Translations under genes and position numbers: made by a program
Shown: piece after piece, positions 38,753 through 44,801 of the stretch
How positions within the stretch are numbered: the first letter of the stretch is position 1
Layout: every line of letters starts with the position of its first letter
Origin: AC-32 sp038236705
GTDB lineage: Bacteria; Actinomycetota; Thermoleophilia; Gaiellales; Gaiellaceae
Assembly (NCBI GenBank): GCA_038236705.1
Contig: JBBRZN010000017.1
Span: forward strand, 1 to 44,801
DNA length: 44,801 nucleotides
Direction of reading: 5' to 3'
The notes under the pieces: generated by a model
The model's input: only the letters and a program-made list of their open reading frames with translations
Told to the model about the DNA's origin: nothing
The model's database searches: none

Positions 38753-39889
38753 GTGATTGTCCTCCGGACCGAGATAGCGTTACGCGCTCTGATCGAGCAA
38801 CGGTTTGGAGAGAGCGGCGCCTGGTCGCTCGGACTCGAGGAGGAGATTCTGATCCTCGACGACGGGACCTATGCGCTCGAGCCCGGAGTGCAGGCTCTGG
38901 TCGACTGGGCGGAGGGCCGCTCGCTGCCCGGCGTGCTCAAGATGGAGCTGCTCGCGTCGATGGTCGAGCTTGCGACCGGCGTCTGCGACTCGCCGCAGGA
39001 AGCCCTGGCCGCGCTCGCCGAGCTGCGGGCCGCCGCCGCCGAGGCCGCGGGCGCGAACGGCCTGCTGGTGGCCGCTTCCGGCACGCATCCGTTCAGCGTT
39101 CCCGAGCAACAGGACATCGCGCCGGATCCCCGGTACGAGGAGTTCGTCGCCTACGCCGGCATCTCGGCCCGGCGGCAGGCGGTCTGCGGGCTGCACGTCC
39201 ACGTGGGGATGCCGGGGCCGGAGGAGTGCATGCGCGCGCTCGAGGGCATGCTGCCCTGGCTGCCGCTCGTGCTCGCGCTCTCGGCGAACTCGCCCTACCT
39301 CGCCGGCGAGGAGACCGGCCTCGCGTCGAAGCGGGCCGAGGTGCTGGCGCTGTTGCCCCGCGCCGCCGCGCCGCCGGTGTTCACGTCCTACGCCGAGTGG
39401 GAGGCGTTCGTCGAGCGCTACGTGCGCCTCGGCCTGGCCGACGGCTACACCCGCTTCTGGTGGGACGCGCGGCCGCACCCGAGCCTGGGGACGCTCGAGA
39501 TCCGCAGCGCAGACCAGCCCACGGCGCCGGAGCTGAGCGCCGCGTTCGCGGCCCTGCTCCAGGCGCTCTGCGTGACCGCAGTCGAAGGCCCGCCCCCGGC
39601 GGCCGCGAACCGGGGCGACTACGCGCAGAATCGCTGGGCAGCACTGCGCTTCGGGCCGCGCGCCGAGCTCGTCCACCCGAAGGGTGACCGGCTCGCGAAG
39701 GTGCCCGAGCTCCTGGCCGAGCTACTCGAGCTCGTCGAGCCCACGGTGCGCGAGCTCGGCACCGAGGAGTTGCTGTCCGCACTGAACCCGGCGCGCTGTG
39801 AGGGCGACCGGCAACTCGAGATCGGGCGCGAGCGAGGCCTCGAGGCCGTTGCCGCGGACCTCGCCGAACGGACGGTACGATCGAAGTAG
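38753..39889 (+). CDS. YbdK-like carboxylate-amine ligase (GCS2 family)
   Basis: The 378-residue protein belongs to the glutamate-cysteine ligase type 2 family. Landmarks: SLGLEEEILILD (about residues 25-36), LKMELLASMVELATGVCDSPQEA, and CGLHVHVGMPGPEECMRAL with the family HVH. Members form gamma-glutamyl or similar amide bonds using ATP; YbdK itself has only weak glutamate-cysteine ligase activity, so the true product here is open. The GTG at 38753 is preceded by GGGGAGG eight bases upstream, which supports this start. The gene lies 4 bp from the divergent antiporter start. Confidence 0.85.
   Translation: MIVLRTEIALRALIEQRFGESGAWSLGLEEEILILDDGTYALEPGVQALVDWAEGRSLPGVLKMELLASMVELATGVCDSPQEALAALAELRAAAAEAAGANGLLVAASGTHPFSVPEQQDIAPDPRYEEFVAYAGISARRQAVCGLHVHVGMPGPEECMRALEGMLPWLPLVLALSANSPYLAGEETGLASKRAEVLALLPRAAAPPVFTSYAEWEAFVERYVRLGLADGYTRFWWDARPHPSLGTLEIRSADQPTAPELSAAFAALLQALCVTAVEGPPPAAANRGDYAQNRWAALRFGPRAELVHPKGDRLAKVPELLAELLELVEPTVRELGTEELLSALNPARCEGDRQLEIGRERGLEAVAADLAERTVRSK
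38756..38761 (-). promoter_or_regulatory. Leaderless -10 box (GACAAT) of the antiporter gene
   Basis: On the minus strand GACAAT is followed by six bases and ATG 38749. The box lies inside the first codons of the divergent YbdK-like gene. Confidence 0.45.
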
Positions 39890-39893
39890 AACC

Positions 39894-40112
39894 ATGGCGA
39901 CGCAGTCCGAAACGATCCAGGTCAGCGGCATCCGCTGCGAGCGCTGCGTCGGCCGGCTTGCCGGCACGCTGCGCGGCCACGACGGCCTCGAGTTCGCGAA
40001 CGCGAACCTGATGGGCCAGGTGCAGCTCGAGTGGGACGACGAGCGCACGGACCGTGAAGCGATCGTCGCCGCGATGGCGAAGGCCGGCTTCCGCCTGCTC
40101 GAGCCCGTCTAG
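39894..40112 (+). CDS. Small HMA-type metal-binding protein
   Basis: The 72-residue protein is a single heavy-metal-associated domain with the metal loop GIRCERCVGRL (Cys-x-x-Cys) after the first strand, the usual site for Cu(I) binding. The domain closes with AMAKAGFRLLEPV. It could be a copper chaperone, though no copper ATPase is in view. The start lies 4 bp after the YbdK-like stop, so the two may share a transcript. Its TAG stop shares a CTAG with the convergent PRC-barrel gene. Confidence 0.75.
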   Translation: MATQSETIQVSGIRCERCVGRLAGTLRGHDGLEFANANLMGQVQLEWDDERTDREAIVAAMAKAGFRLLEPV

Positions 40113-40564
40113 TTCTCTTTATGCGGGTCGGAGGGGATGATCTGCCGGCCACGCGGGCCGGACTCCTCGTCTCCCCGGTGAATCCTGGCGATCCGCTCAG
40201 CCTCAGGCTCGATGCCTAGCCGCTGCTCCTCCTGCTCGTTGCTCAAGGCAGGGTCTTCGGGGAGGAGCTCGCCCTCGCCGAGGGTCTCCGGCGCGACGGC
40301 TCCTTCGGCGAGTCCGTAGTGCTCGGCGACCGTCTTGCGGTCGAACTCGCCGTCCTTGACCTCGGGCCCGTCCTCGATCAGCTTCCTCGAGACCGAGAGG
40401 CGGACGACCTGGTCCGCGTCCTCGGCGTGCGCGAAGGGGAGTGGGATCGCGTGGTGCCTCTCCTTCAGCAGGTGCTTGTGCTCGACGATCAGATATCCGT
40501 TCTCGACACGAACGACCTGGCCGAGCTTCTGGTCGTCGCTGGTGATGACCTCGTATCCGTCCAT
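40109..40564 (-). CDS. PRC-barrel/DUF2171-like protein
   Basis: The 151-residue acidic protein starts with a small beta-barrel region (MDGYEVITSDDQKLGQVVRV and YLIVEHKHLLKERHHAIPLPF, about residues 1-45) of the PRC-barrel or DUF2171 kind. A disordered, charged tail follows (EDPALSNEQEEQRLG, HRGDEESGPRGRQ). A GAGGAGG ribosome-binding site lies 4-10 bases upstream of the ATG, so this gene is not leaderless. It is divergent from the SigR-like gene; whether it belongs to that stress response is untested. Confidence 0.65.
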   Translation of the reverse strand: MDGYEVITSDDQKLGQVVRVENGYLIVEHKHLLKERHHAIPLPFAHAEDADQVVRLSVSRKLIEDGPEVKDGEFDRKTVAEHYGLAEGAVAPETLGEGELLPEDPALSNEQEEQRLGIEPEAERIARIHRGDEESGPRGRQIIPSDPHKEN

Positions 40565-40600
40565 CTGCCTCCTCTACCCGTCGGGTCGGTTGAAGTAAAC

Positions 40601-40627
40601 GGGAATGGGGAGCCGGTCGCGCGCGTT
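40601..40627 (+). promoter_or_regulatory. SigR/SigH-type promoter (GGGAAT-N18-GTT)
   Basis: GGGAAT at 40601-40606 and GTT at 40625-40627 are separated by exactly 18 bp. That is the known consensus for SigR (Streptomyces) and SigH (mycobacteria). It lies 36 bp before the ATG of the SigR-like gene, which implies positive autoregulation. Confidence 0.65.
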
Positions 40628-40650
40628 TTCAGCCCCAAAACCGGCAATGC

Positions 40651-40656
40651 TAGGGT
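40651..40656 (+). promoter_or_regulatory. Possible second, leaderless -10 box (TAGGGT) of the SigR-like gene
   Basis: TAGGGT is followed by seven bases and the ATG at 40664. It could provide basal housekeeping transcription beside the SigR-type promoter. Confidence 0.35.
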
Positions 40657-40663
40657 GGCCGCC

Positions 40664-41251
40664 ATGGGCGAGACCACTCCCGAAGCGGAACCGAGGAAGC
40701 TGGCGGAAGAGGCCCGCGACCGCGTCCGCTTCGAAGAGGAGGCGCTCGAACTGGCAGACCAGGTCTATCGAGTGGCGAGGCGGCTCGTGTCCACCCGAGA
40801 AGAGGCGGAGGACTTGATGCAGGAGACCTATTCGCGCGCGTTCCGGGCCTGGCGGTCGTTTCAGCCGGGGACGAACCTGCGCGCGTGGCTGCTCCGCATC
40901 CTCACCAACCTGAACATCGACCGCGGCCGCCGCCAGCAGCGCTCGCCGGACATGCAGCCGCTCGAGGAAGGCGATTACTTCCTCTACAACAAGCTCGAGG
41001 AGGCCGGGCGCGAGCCGAACCTGGAGCAGGAGCGCGTGGACGAGCGGCTCTCGCAAGACGACGTCGTCTCGGCGCTCTCGGCGGTACCGCACGACTTCCG
41101 CGATGTGATCGTGCTCGTCGACATCGGCGATTTCAGCTACGCCGACGCGGCGCAGATCCTGGAGATCCCGATCGGCACCGTGATGTCGCGCCTGCATCGC
41201 GGGCGGCGCATCCTGAAGAGCCAGCTGGCCGAGCAGGCGGTGAGCGCCTGA
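40664..41251 (+). CDS. sigR: SigR/SigH-like ECF sigma factor
   Basis: The 195-residue protein has sigma-2 (about residues 25-95: LADQVYRVARRLVSTREEAEDLMQETYSRAFRAW and TNLRAWLLRILTNLNID) and sigma-4 (about 130-190: ALSAVPHDFRDVIVLVDIGDFSYADAAQILEIPIGTVMSRLHRGRRILKSQLA in short, with the HTH at PIGTVMSRLHRGR). EDLMQETYSRAF, TNLRAWL and PIGTVMSRLHRGRR closely match the SigR/SigH group that answers thiol-oxidative and heat stress. The RsrA-like gene follows with TGATG overlap, and a SigR-type promoter lies upstream. Confidence 0.92.
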   Translation: MGETTPEAEPRKLAEEARDRVRFEEEALELADQVYRVARRLVSTREEAEDLMQETYSRAFRAWRSFQPGTNLRAWLLRILTNLNIDRGRRQQRSPDMQPLEEGDYFLYNKLEEAGREPNLEQERVDERLSQDDVVSALSAVPHDFRDVIVLVDIGDFSYADAAQILEIPIGTVMSRLHRGRRILKSQLAEQAVSA

Positions 41252-41496
41252 TGAACCTGGGTTTCGAGGTGGATCCCTGCGCGAAGTGCGAGGAGCAGCT
41301 TCAGCCCTACCTCGACCGCGAGCTGACGGACGCCGAGCGCGCGGAGGCCGAAGAGCATCTCGACAACTGCAGCTACTGCCGCAAGCGCTACCGCTTCGAG
41401 GAAGAGCTACGGCGCTTCGTGCGCCAGGCGGCCGTCGAGGAGATGCCGCCGGCCCTGAAGCAGAAGCTCGCGGACCTACGCACGCCGCTCTACTGA
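41251..41496 (+). CDS. rsrA: RsrA-like zinc anti-sigma factor
   Basis: The 81-residue protein has the ZAS pattern of redox-sensing anti-sigmas: CAKCEEQLQPYLDREL near the start, then HLDNCSYCRKRY (His-x3-Cys-x2-Cys; about residues 37-48), then a helical tail. RsrA and RshA bind zinc and the sigma factor when reduced and let go when their cysteines form a disulfide. The ATG shares its A with the sigR stop. Its 3' end overlaps the convergent M23 gene by 7 bp. Confidence 0.9.
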   Translation: MNLGFEVDPCAKCEEQLQPYLDRELTDAERAEAEEHLDNCSYCRKRYRFEEELRRFVRQAAVEEMPPALKQKLADLRTPLY

Positions 41497-41930
41497 CGAA
41501 AACGCAGCGGGTTCACCGGCCGGCCGCGTCGGCGCAGCTCGAAGTGCAGGTGCGTCCCGGAGCACCAGCCCGTGCAGCCGGCCGTTCCGATCCGCTGGCC
41601 GGCCTCGATCCGGTCGCCGACGCGAACGCGCCAGCCGGCGAGGTGCGCGTACAGCGCGGTGTAGCCGCGGCCGAGGGAGATCCGGACGACGTTGCCATAG
41701 CCCTCGTAGCCTCGCTGCTCGCCGACCGCGATCACCCGGCCGGGCTCGGCCGCCCGCACCACGAGGGAGCGGAGGCTGCCGATGTCGATCCCCGGGTGCC
41801 AGCGCCCCGCGTCGTTGCCGTAGGGCGAGGTCACCGTCCCGGCCGCAGGCCACGCGGACCAGGCGGGACCGGCCGGCTCTGCCACCAGAGGCGTGTGGGC
41901 GAGCGCAATGGCGAGGAGAAGTGCGAGCAC
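41490..41930 (-). CDS. M23-family metallopeptidase (LytM-like), secreted
   Basis: The 146-residue protein has a short signal peptide (LALLLAIALAHTPLVAEPAG) and an M23 domain. Zinc and catalytic residues lie in WHPGIDIG (His-x3-Asp) and GTHLHFEL (HxH). SPYGNDAGRW and GYTALYAHLAGW are also typical. These enzymes cut peptide bridges in peptidoglycan. A Cys pair in GCTGWCSG may form a disulfide. It starts with GTG. Upstream lies what looks like a broken LytR_C-type gene, also cell-wall linked. Confidence 0.88.
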   Translation of the reverse strand: MLALLLAIALAHTPLVAEPAGPAWSAWPAAGTVTSPYGNDAGRWHPGIDIGSLRSLVVRAAEPGRVIAVGEQRGYEGYGNVVRISLGRGYTALYAHLAGWRVRVGDRIEAGQRIGTAGCTGWCSGTHLHFELRRRGRPVNPLRFRQ

Positions 41931-41944
41931 GAGGACGGAAGTCT

Positions 41945-42204
41945 GCTAGCAGGGAGCGCGGGCCGGGCCCACATCACGACGAGCCGGCGCGGGTTCTTCC
42001 CGCCGGGGAGAGGGCTCGTCGTGCCACAGCCTATCTGGGTCGCGAGCCGCTCGGCGAACGCGCCGCCGCCGGGCTCGAAGAACACCGCCGTCTGCTTGTA
42101 TCGAAGCGGTTCGCCTTGGTGACGTGCTCGATCCGGTAGCCGAAGGAGCCGATGCGGTTCGCGATGCGGCGTGTGTAATTGATGTCGCCTCCGCCGTTGA
42201 GCAC
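41945..42204 (-). pseudogene. LytR C-terminal-domain-like remnant with frameshift
   Basis: Reading from GTG 42204 (minus) gives VLNGGGDINYTRRIANRIGS, then FGYRIEHVTKANRF, before the frame ends at 42031. In the next frame the text continues YKQTAVFFEPGGGAFAERLA and PRRLVVMW down to about 41945. Together these follow the layout of the LytR_C (CpsA-associated) domain: VLNGTG, a GYxV strand, TxVxYxPG, and a final hydrophobic strand. A one-base indel near 42095-42105 would join them. No membrane-anchor part is present upstream, so this is a truncated remnant. It could instead be chance, since neither part is long. Confidence 0.45.
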
Positions 42205-42211
42205 ATGGCTT

Positions 42212-42754
42212 CTAGGGGTCTCGCCCTCTCCACGGTTTCAGCCTCTCCGGAACCTCGTCGGTGAAATCGACGTCTCCTGGAGGTCCTAGATCGTCGCAGG
42301 CGACGAGGAGGGCGTCGAGCCCTTTTGCTCCTTCGTCGGGAACGAGACCCCAGGCATCTCGACCCAGGAGCACCGGATGGAGGCGGATTCCGCTGTAGGT
42401 GGCGGCGACGACCGGCCTCTCGCCGGCGCGCCAGGCGTCGATCACGCGGTTGATCGCCTCCGGGGAAAGCTCGGGCCCGTCGGCGAGCACCACCACTGCG
42501 GCCTCGGCTTCGGCCGGGAGCGCGTTCAGGCCGCAGCGCAAGGAGGAGCCGGGGCCTAGCTCCCAGTCCGGGCAGCGGACCGCGCGGGCGGTCGTGTCGA
42601 GCTCATAGGCGCCGAGGACGACGACCACCTCGTCGACGGAACTGCGGCGGACGCGCTCGAGCACAGGCTCGAGCAGCAGTCGCTGCTTGGCCGAGCCGAA
42701 CCGCGTCGAGGCCCCCGCCGCGAGCACAACGGCCCAAACCCTGGTGTCAGACAC
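42212..42754 (-). CDS. MobA/MocA-like nucleotidyltransferase (molybdenum cofactor)
   Basis: The 180-residue protein opens with VVLAAGASTRFGSAKQRLLL, the nucleotide-binding motif of MobA, MocA and related NTP transferases, and has VVLADGPELSPEAINRVIDAW (the Asp-Gly-Pro metal segment) in the middle. HPVLLGRDAW matches the later substrate loop. MocA adds CMP to molybdopterin for xanthine dehydrogenase-family enzymes. Being directly downstream of the hydroxylase FAD subunit supports that role. The GTG at 42754 is preferred over an upstream in-frame ATG at 42784, and lies within a GGTGTCAGACACC palindrome. Confidence 0.82.
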   Translation of the reverse strand: MSDTRVWAVVLAAGASTRFGSAKQRLLLEPVLERVRRSSVDEVVVVLGAYELDTTARAVRCPDWELGPGSSLRCGLNALPAEAEAAVVVLADGPELSPEAINRVIDAWRAGERPVVAATYSGIRLHPVLLGRDAWGLVPDEGAKGLDALLVACDDLGPPGDVDFTDEVPERLKPWRGRDP

Positions 42755-42832
42755 CGACTCGAAAGTGTGACGTACGTTCCACAATCGCCGACGTTGCAGG
42801 CGTTTCAGACGCTCCGAACGGTGTCAGACACC
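42743..42832. repeat. Two copies of the palindrome GGTGTCAGACACC
   Basis: The same 13-bp palindrome occurs at 42743-42755 and 42820-42832, 77 bp apart and in the same orientation. One copy covers the GTG of the nucleotidyltransferase. Repeated short palindromes in gaps are typical of REP-like elements, though an operator pair is also possible. Confidence 0.65.
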
Positions 42833-42852
42833 GCGTCGGGACACCGCGTCGG
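42827..42852. repeat. Perfect 13-bp tandem duplication
   Basis: GACACCGCGTCGG occurs twice without spacing (42827-42839, 42840-42852), partly overlapping the second palindrome. It lies in the 108-bp gap after the FAD-subunit gene. Confidence 0.65.
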
Positions 42853-42862
42853 AAGCGTGGCG

Positions 42863-43699
42863 CTAGCCGAGAGCCTCGAGCGCGCGTCGGATCAGCGGAC
42901 GTGCGAGCTCGACCTTGAACGCGGTCCCGGGGAGGGGCGTCGCCCGCTCCAGGTCGTCCGGAGAGTCCAGCCGCCAGGGGATCGGAGCCACGCCCGCGAG
43001 GGCCAGGCGCACGCCGTCCGGGAAGCGCGCGGCCCCGACGCCGACGAGCGCGAACGAGAACTTCGTCCGGTCCATCGCCTTGAGGTAAGTGCTGGCCTCC
43101 GGGCGCGGGATGTCGAGCTCGAGGATCAGCTCGCCGGGCTCGAGCGCAGTGACGTTGCGATCGTCCTCGGTCGGCAGCCGGTAGAGCTCCTCCAGCGGCA
43201 GCTCGCGCCGGTCGGTGCGCAGCGTCGTGCCGAGAGCGAGGAGCGCCGCCGCTGGATCCGACGGGTGCGCGGACGCGCAGCGCTCGTTGCCGAAGATCGC
43301 GTGCTCGCGGTTGATTCCCTGGCGCGCGTGGCAGCGGTCGCCGCCGTGCAGGAAGCACGGGAACTTCAGTCGCCAATACCAGCAGCGTGTCGCCTGGAGC
43401 AGGTTCCCGCCGATCGTGCCCATCGAGCGCAGCTGCGGCGAGGCGGCCAGCGAGCAGGCTTCGCGGAGCGCCTGCGCGATCTCCGGATCGACCTCCAGCT
43501 CGGCCAGCGTCGTTCCCGCCCCGATCGTCGTGCCGTGGACGCCGCGCGGGACGACGCCGCGGATGTCCACCAGGGTCTCTGCCTCGACGATCCGGTCGCG
43601 CAGGAGCGGGACGAGGTCGGTGCCGCCGGCGAGGGCGACGGAGCCGTTGCCGAGCTCCGCGGCCGCAGCCTCGAGCGAGTCAGGCTGATGCAGGCGCAA
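42863..43699 (-). CDS. Molybdenum hydroxylase FAD-binding subunit (CoxM/PaoB-like)
   Basis: The 278-residue protein has the FAD motifs VALAGGTDLVPLLRD (about residues 20-34) and GTIGGNLLQATRCW (about 94-107). Between residues about 105 and 145 a loop carries four cysteines (TRCWYW, FPCFLH, DRCHARQG, ERCASAHPSD). The same kind of insert binds a [4Fe-4S] cluster in PaoB and in 4-hydroxybenzoyl-CoA reductase. The subunit takes electrons from the Mo and Fe-S centres. It overlaps the molybdopterin-subunit gene by 20 bp. The substrate of the complex is not known; an aldehyde or aromatic is more likely than CO. Confidence 0.88.
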   Translation of the reverse strand: MRLHQPDSLEAAAAELGNGSVALAGGTDLVPLLRDRIVEAETLVDIRGVVPRGVHGTTIGAGTTLAELEVDPEIAQALREACSLAASPQLRSMGTIGGNLLQATRCWYWRLKFPCFLHGGDRCHARQGINREHAIFGNERCASAHPSDPAAALLALGTTLRTDRRELPLEELYRLPTEDDRNVTALEPGELILELDIPRPEASTYLKAMDRTKFSFALVGVGAARFPDGVRLALAGVAPIPWRLDSPDDLERATPLPGTAFKVELARPLIRRALEALG

Positions 43700-44801
43700 G
43701 CTTCTCGCGTTCCCGCGCCTCGGCCAGCGCGCGCAACATCTCTTCTCGGCCCACCGGCAGCGAGCGGACGTCGGCCCCGGTCGCGTCGCGAATCGCGTTC
43801 ACGATCGCGGCAGCCGTCGGCACGATCGGCGGCTCACCGAGCCCCTTCGAGCCGAGGTTCGTCAGGTGCTCGTCCGGGATGTCGAGCAGCTCAACCACCA
43901 TTTCGGGCACGTCGGCGATCGTCGGCAGCTTGTACGCATCCAGCGTCTGCGTCAGCACGGTTCCGCTGGCGGGGTCGATCAGGCGCTCCTCCGTGAGCGT
44001 GTGGCCGACGCCCTGGATGATCCCGCCCTCGACCTGGCTCTGGGCCCCGAGCGGGTTGATCACTCGGCCGACGTCGTGGATCGCCGCGATCCGGTCGACT
44101 CGGACCTCGCCTGTCTCGACGTCCACGGAGACGTCCGCGACCTGGATCCCGAAGGTGAGCACGCGCATCCCGGTTGGGTTGGGCCCGCGCGCCCCCTTGC
44201 CGAGGATCTGCGCGTCTTCGAGCAGGCCCGTCACTTCCTCGAGCGCCCAGGAGCCGCCGTTAGCGGAGACGACGTTGCCGTCCTTGAGCGAGAGCACCCG
44301 CTGCTCGAGGTCGAAGCGCTGCGCCGCGATCTCCAGGATCTGCCGCGCGGCGTCCGCTGCGGCCGCCCGCACCGCCGGGCCCATCGAGGGGGTCGTCGAG
44401 GACCCGGCCGAGATCGACGCGTAGGGCCCTCGCGCCGAGTCGCCGAGCTCCACCCGCACGCGCTCGAGCGGCAACCCCAGCTCCTCGGCGGCGATCTGCG
44501 CCATCGCCGTCCTCGTGCCGGTGCCGATGTCCTGCATCGCGGTGACGACGGTCGCGCGGCCGTCCGAGCCAACGCGAATCCACGCATAGGAGGGTGGGCC
44601 TCCGCCGCCGTACCAGATCTGGCTCGCGAGGCCGGTCCCGCGCCGCACGGGCCCCTTCGAGCTCGCCCGCACCTCCTCGCGGCGACCCCAGTGCGGCTCG
44701 GCCCGGCGGTAGCACTCGAGCAGGTTCTTGGACGAAAAGGGGCGCCCGTCGGCGAGGTCGTGGCCAGCGTGGTTGCGCCGCCGCAGCTCGAGCGGGTCGA
44801 G
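43680..44801 (-). CDS. Molybdenum hydroxylase, molybdopterin-binding subunit (partial)
   Basis: About 373 C-terminal residues are visible; the gene continues past the right edge. Family marks are DPLELRRRNHAGHD at the edge, TAMQDIGTGTRTAMAQIAAEELG, HDVGRVINPLGAQSQVEGGI, and GSKGLGEPPIVPTAAAIVNAI, whose Glu is the catalytic base of xanthine dehydrogenase-family enzymes. A truncated start at 44672 is internal: the frame and homology run on to 44801. The AYRxGR-type CO dehydrogenase motif would lie outside the window, so CO oxidation cannot be tested here. With the FAD subunit and MocA-like gene it forms one minus-strand operon. Confidence 0.9.
   Translation of the reverse strand, partial: LDPLELRRRNHAGHDLADGRPFSSKNLLECYRRAEPHWGRREEVRASSKGPVRRGTGLASQIWYGGGGPPSYAWIRVGSDGRATVVTAMQDIGTGTRTAMAQIAAEELGLPLERVRVELGDSARGPYASISAGSSTTPSMGPAVRAAAADAARQILEIAAQRFDLEQRVLSLKDGNVVSANGGSWALEEVTGLLEDAQILGKGARGPNPTGMRVLTFGIQVADVSVDVETGEVRVDRIAAIHDVGRVINPLGAQSQVEGGIIQGVGHTLTEERLIDPASGTVLTQTLDAYKLPTIADVPEMVVELLDIPDEHLTNLGSKGLGEPPIVPTAAAIVNAIRDATGADVRSLPVGREEMLRALAEAREREKLAPASA

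Noticed and set aside
1..44801. tRNA, rRNA, CRISPR arrays, transposases, phage genes or a replication origin
   Set aside because: I looked for tRNA-like cloverleafs, regular spaced repeats and mobile-element proteins in the gaps and frames and saw none; a covariance-model scan would be needed to be sure about small RNAs.

Overview
This is a GC-rich, densely coded bacterial chromosome segment of about 55 genes. It has no rRNA, tRNA, CRISPR array, phage or insertion-sequence gene that I can see. The gene families point to an actinobacterium: a three-helix Rieske protein with a diheme cytochrome c (QcrCAB), a SigR/RsrA-type sigma and anti-sigma pair, an F420-dependent LLM oxidoreductase, a small molybdate regulator, and many GTG starts. 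The flavour (DUF1501/DUF1800 pair, LytR_C-like remnant, leaderless promoters) suggests the deep class Thermoleophilia, but that is inference.

Layout. 1-4292: end of an ApbE flavin transferase gene, a ferric-reductase-like membrane protein, XdhC, an EamA exporter and a class III aminotransferase interrupted by one in-frame TAG. 4289-7756 (minus): an unknown 118-aa protein, an ABC-2 exporter pair, SixA phosphatase and citrate synthase. 7780-8628: PhzF protein, followed by a pair of palindromes. 14145-8734 (minus): one overlapping operon of HTH-TOBE regulator, ModA, ModB, ModC, NCS1 permease, PfkB kinase and an Asp-box protein. 14200-19910: a respiratory operon encoding oxidase subunits II and I, a small membrane protein, and QcrC, QcrA and QcrB. 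19912-24830: frameshifted nucleotidyltransferase, LLM oxidoreductase, LysE exporter, peptidase E, NAD-formate dehydrogenase and nitrilase. 27897-24849 (minus): DUF1800, DUF1501 and a cupredoxin. 27945-30416: DUF1385, a 25-aa membrane peptide and an HtrA protease. 30541-36648: flavoprotein disulfide reductase, cyclase-family hydrolase, metal-ligand-poor M24 homologue, GH15 and glucose dehydrogenase. 36693-41930: two ECF sigma/anti-sigma pairs, an antiporter, a YbdK-like ligase, a metal-binding HMA protein, a PRC-barrel protein and an M23 peptidase. 41945-44801: LytR_C-like remnant, MobA/MocA-like nucleotidyltransferase, and the FAD and molybdopterin subunits of a molybdenum hydroxylase that runs off the right edge.

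How the genes fit together. Molybdenum is a recurring theme: ModABC with its regulator, XdhC, a MocA-like transferase and the hydroxylase subunits. The respiratory operon should pass electrons from menaquinol through a bc complex to a heme-copper oxidase. Subunit I of that oxidase keeps every metal-ligand histidine but lacks the usual D-channel aspartate, helix VI glutamate and K-channel lysine. GH15 and glucose dehydrogenase form a glucan- or trehalose-to-gluconate route. Nitrilase and formate dehydrogenase would be coupled if the nitrilase released formate.

Promoters. At least a dozen genes carry a TANNNT-like hexamer exactly 6-7 nt before the start codon, the signature of leaderless transcription. 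In two places divergent genes are separated by only 22-23 bp and their -10 boxes overlap. The SigR-like gene is preceded by a GGGAAT-N18-GTT element matching the SigR/SigH promoter consensus, which implies autoregulation.
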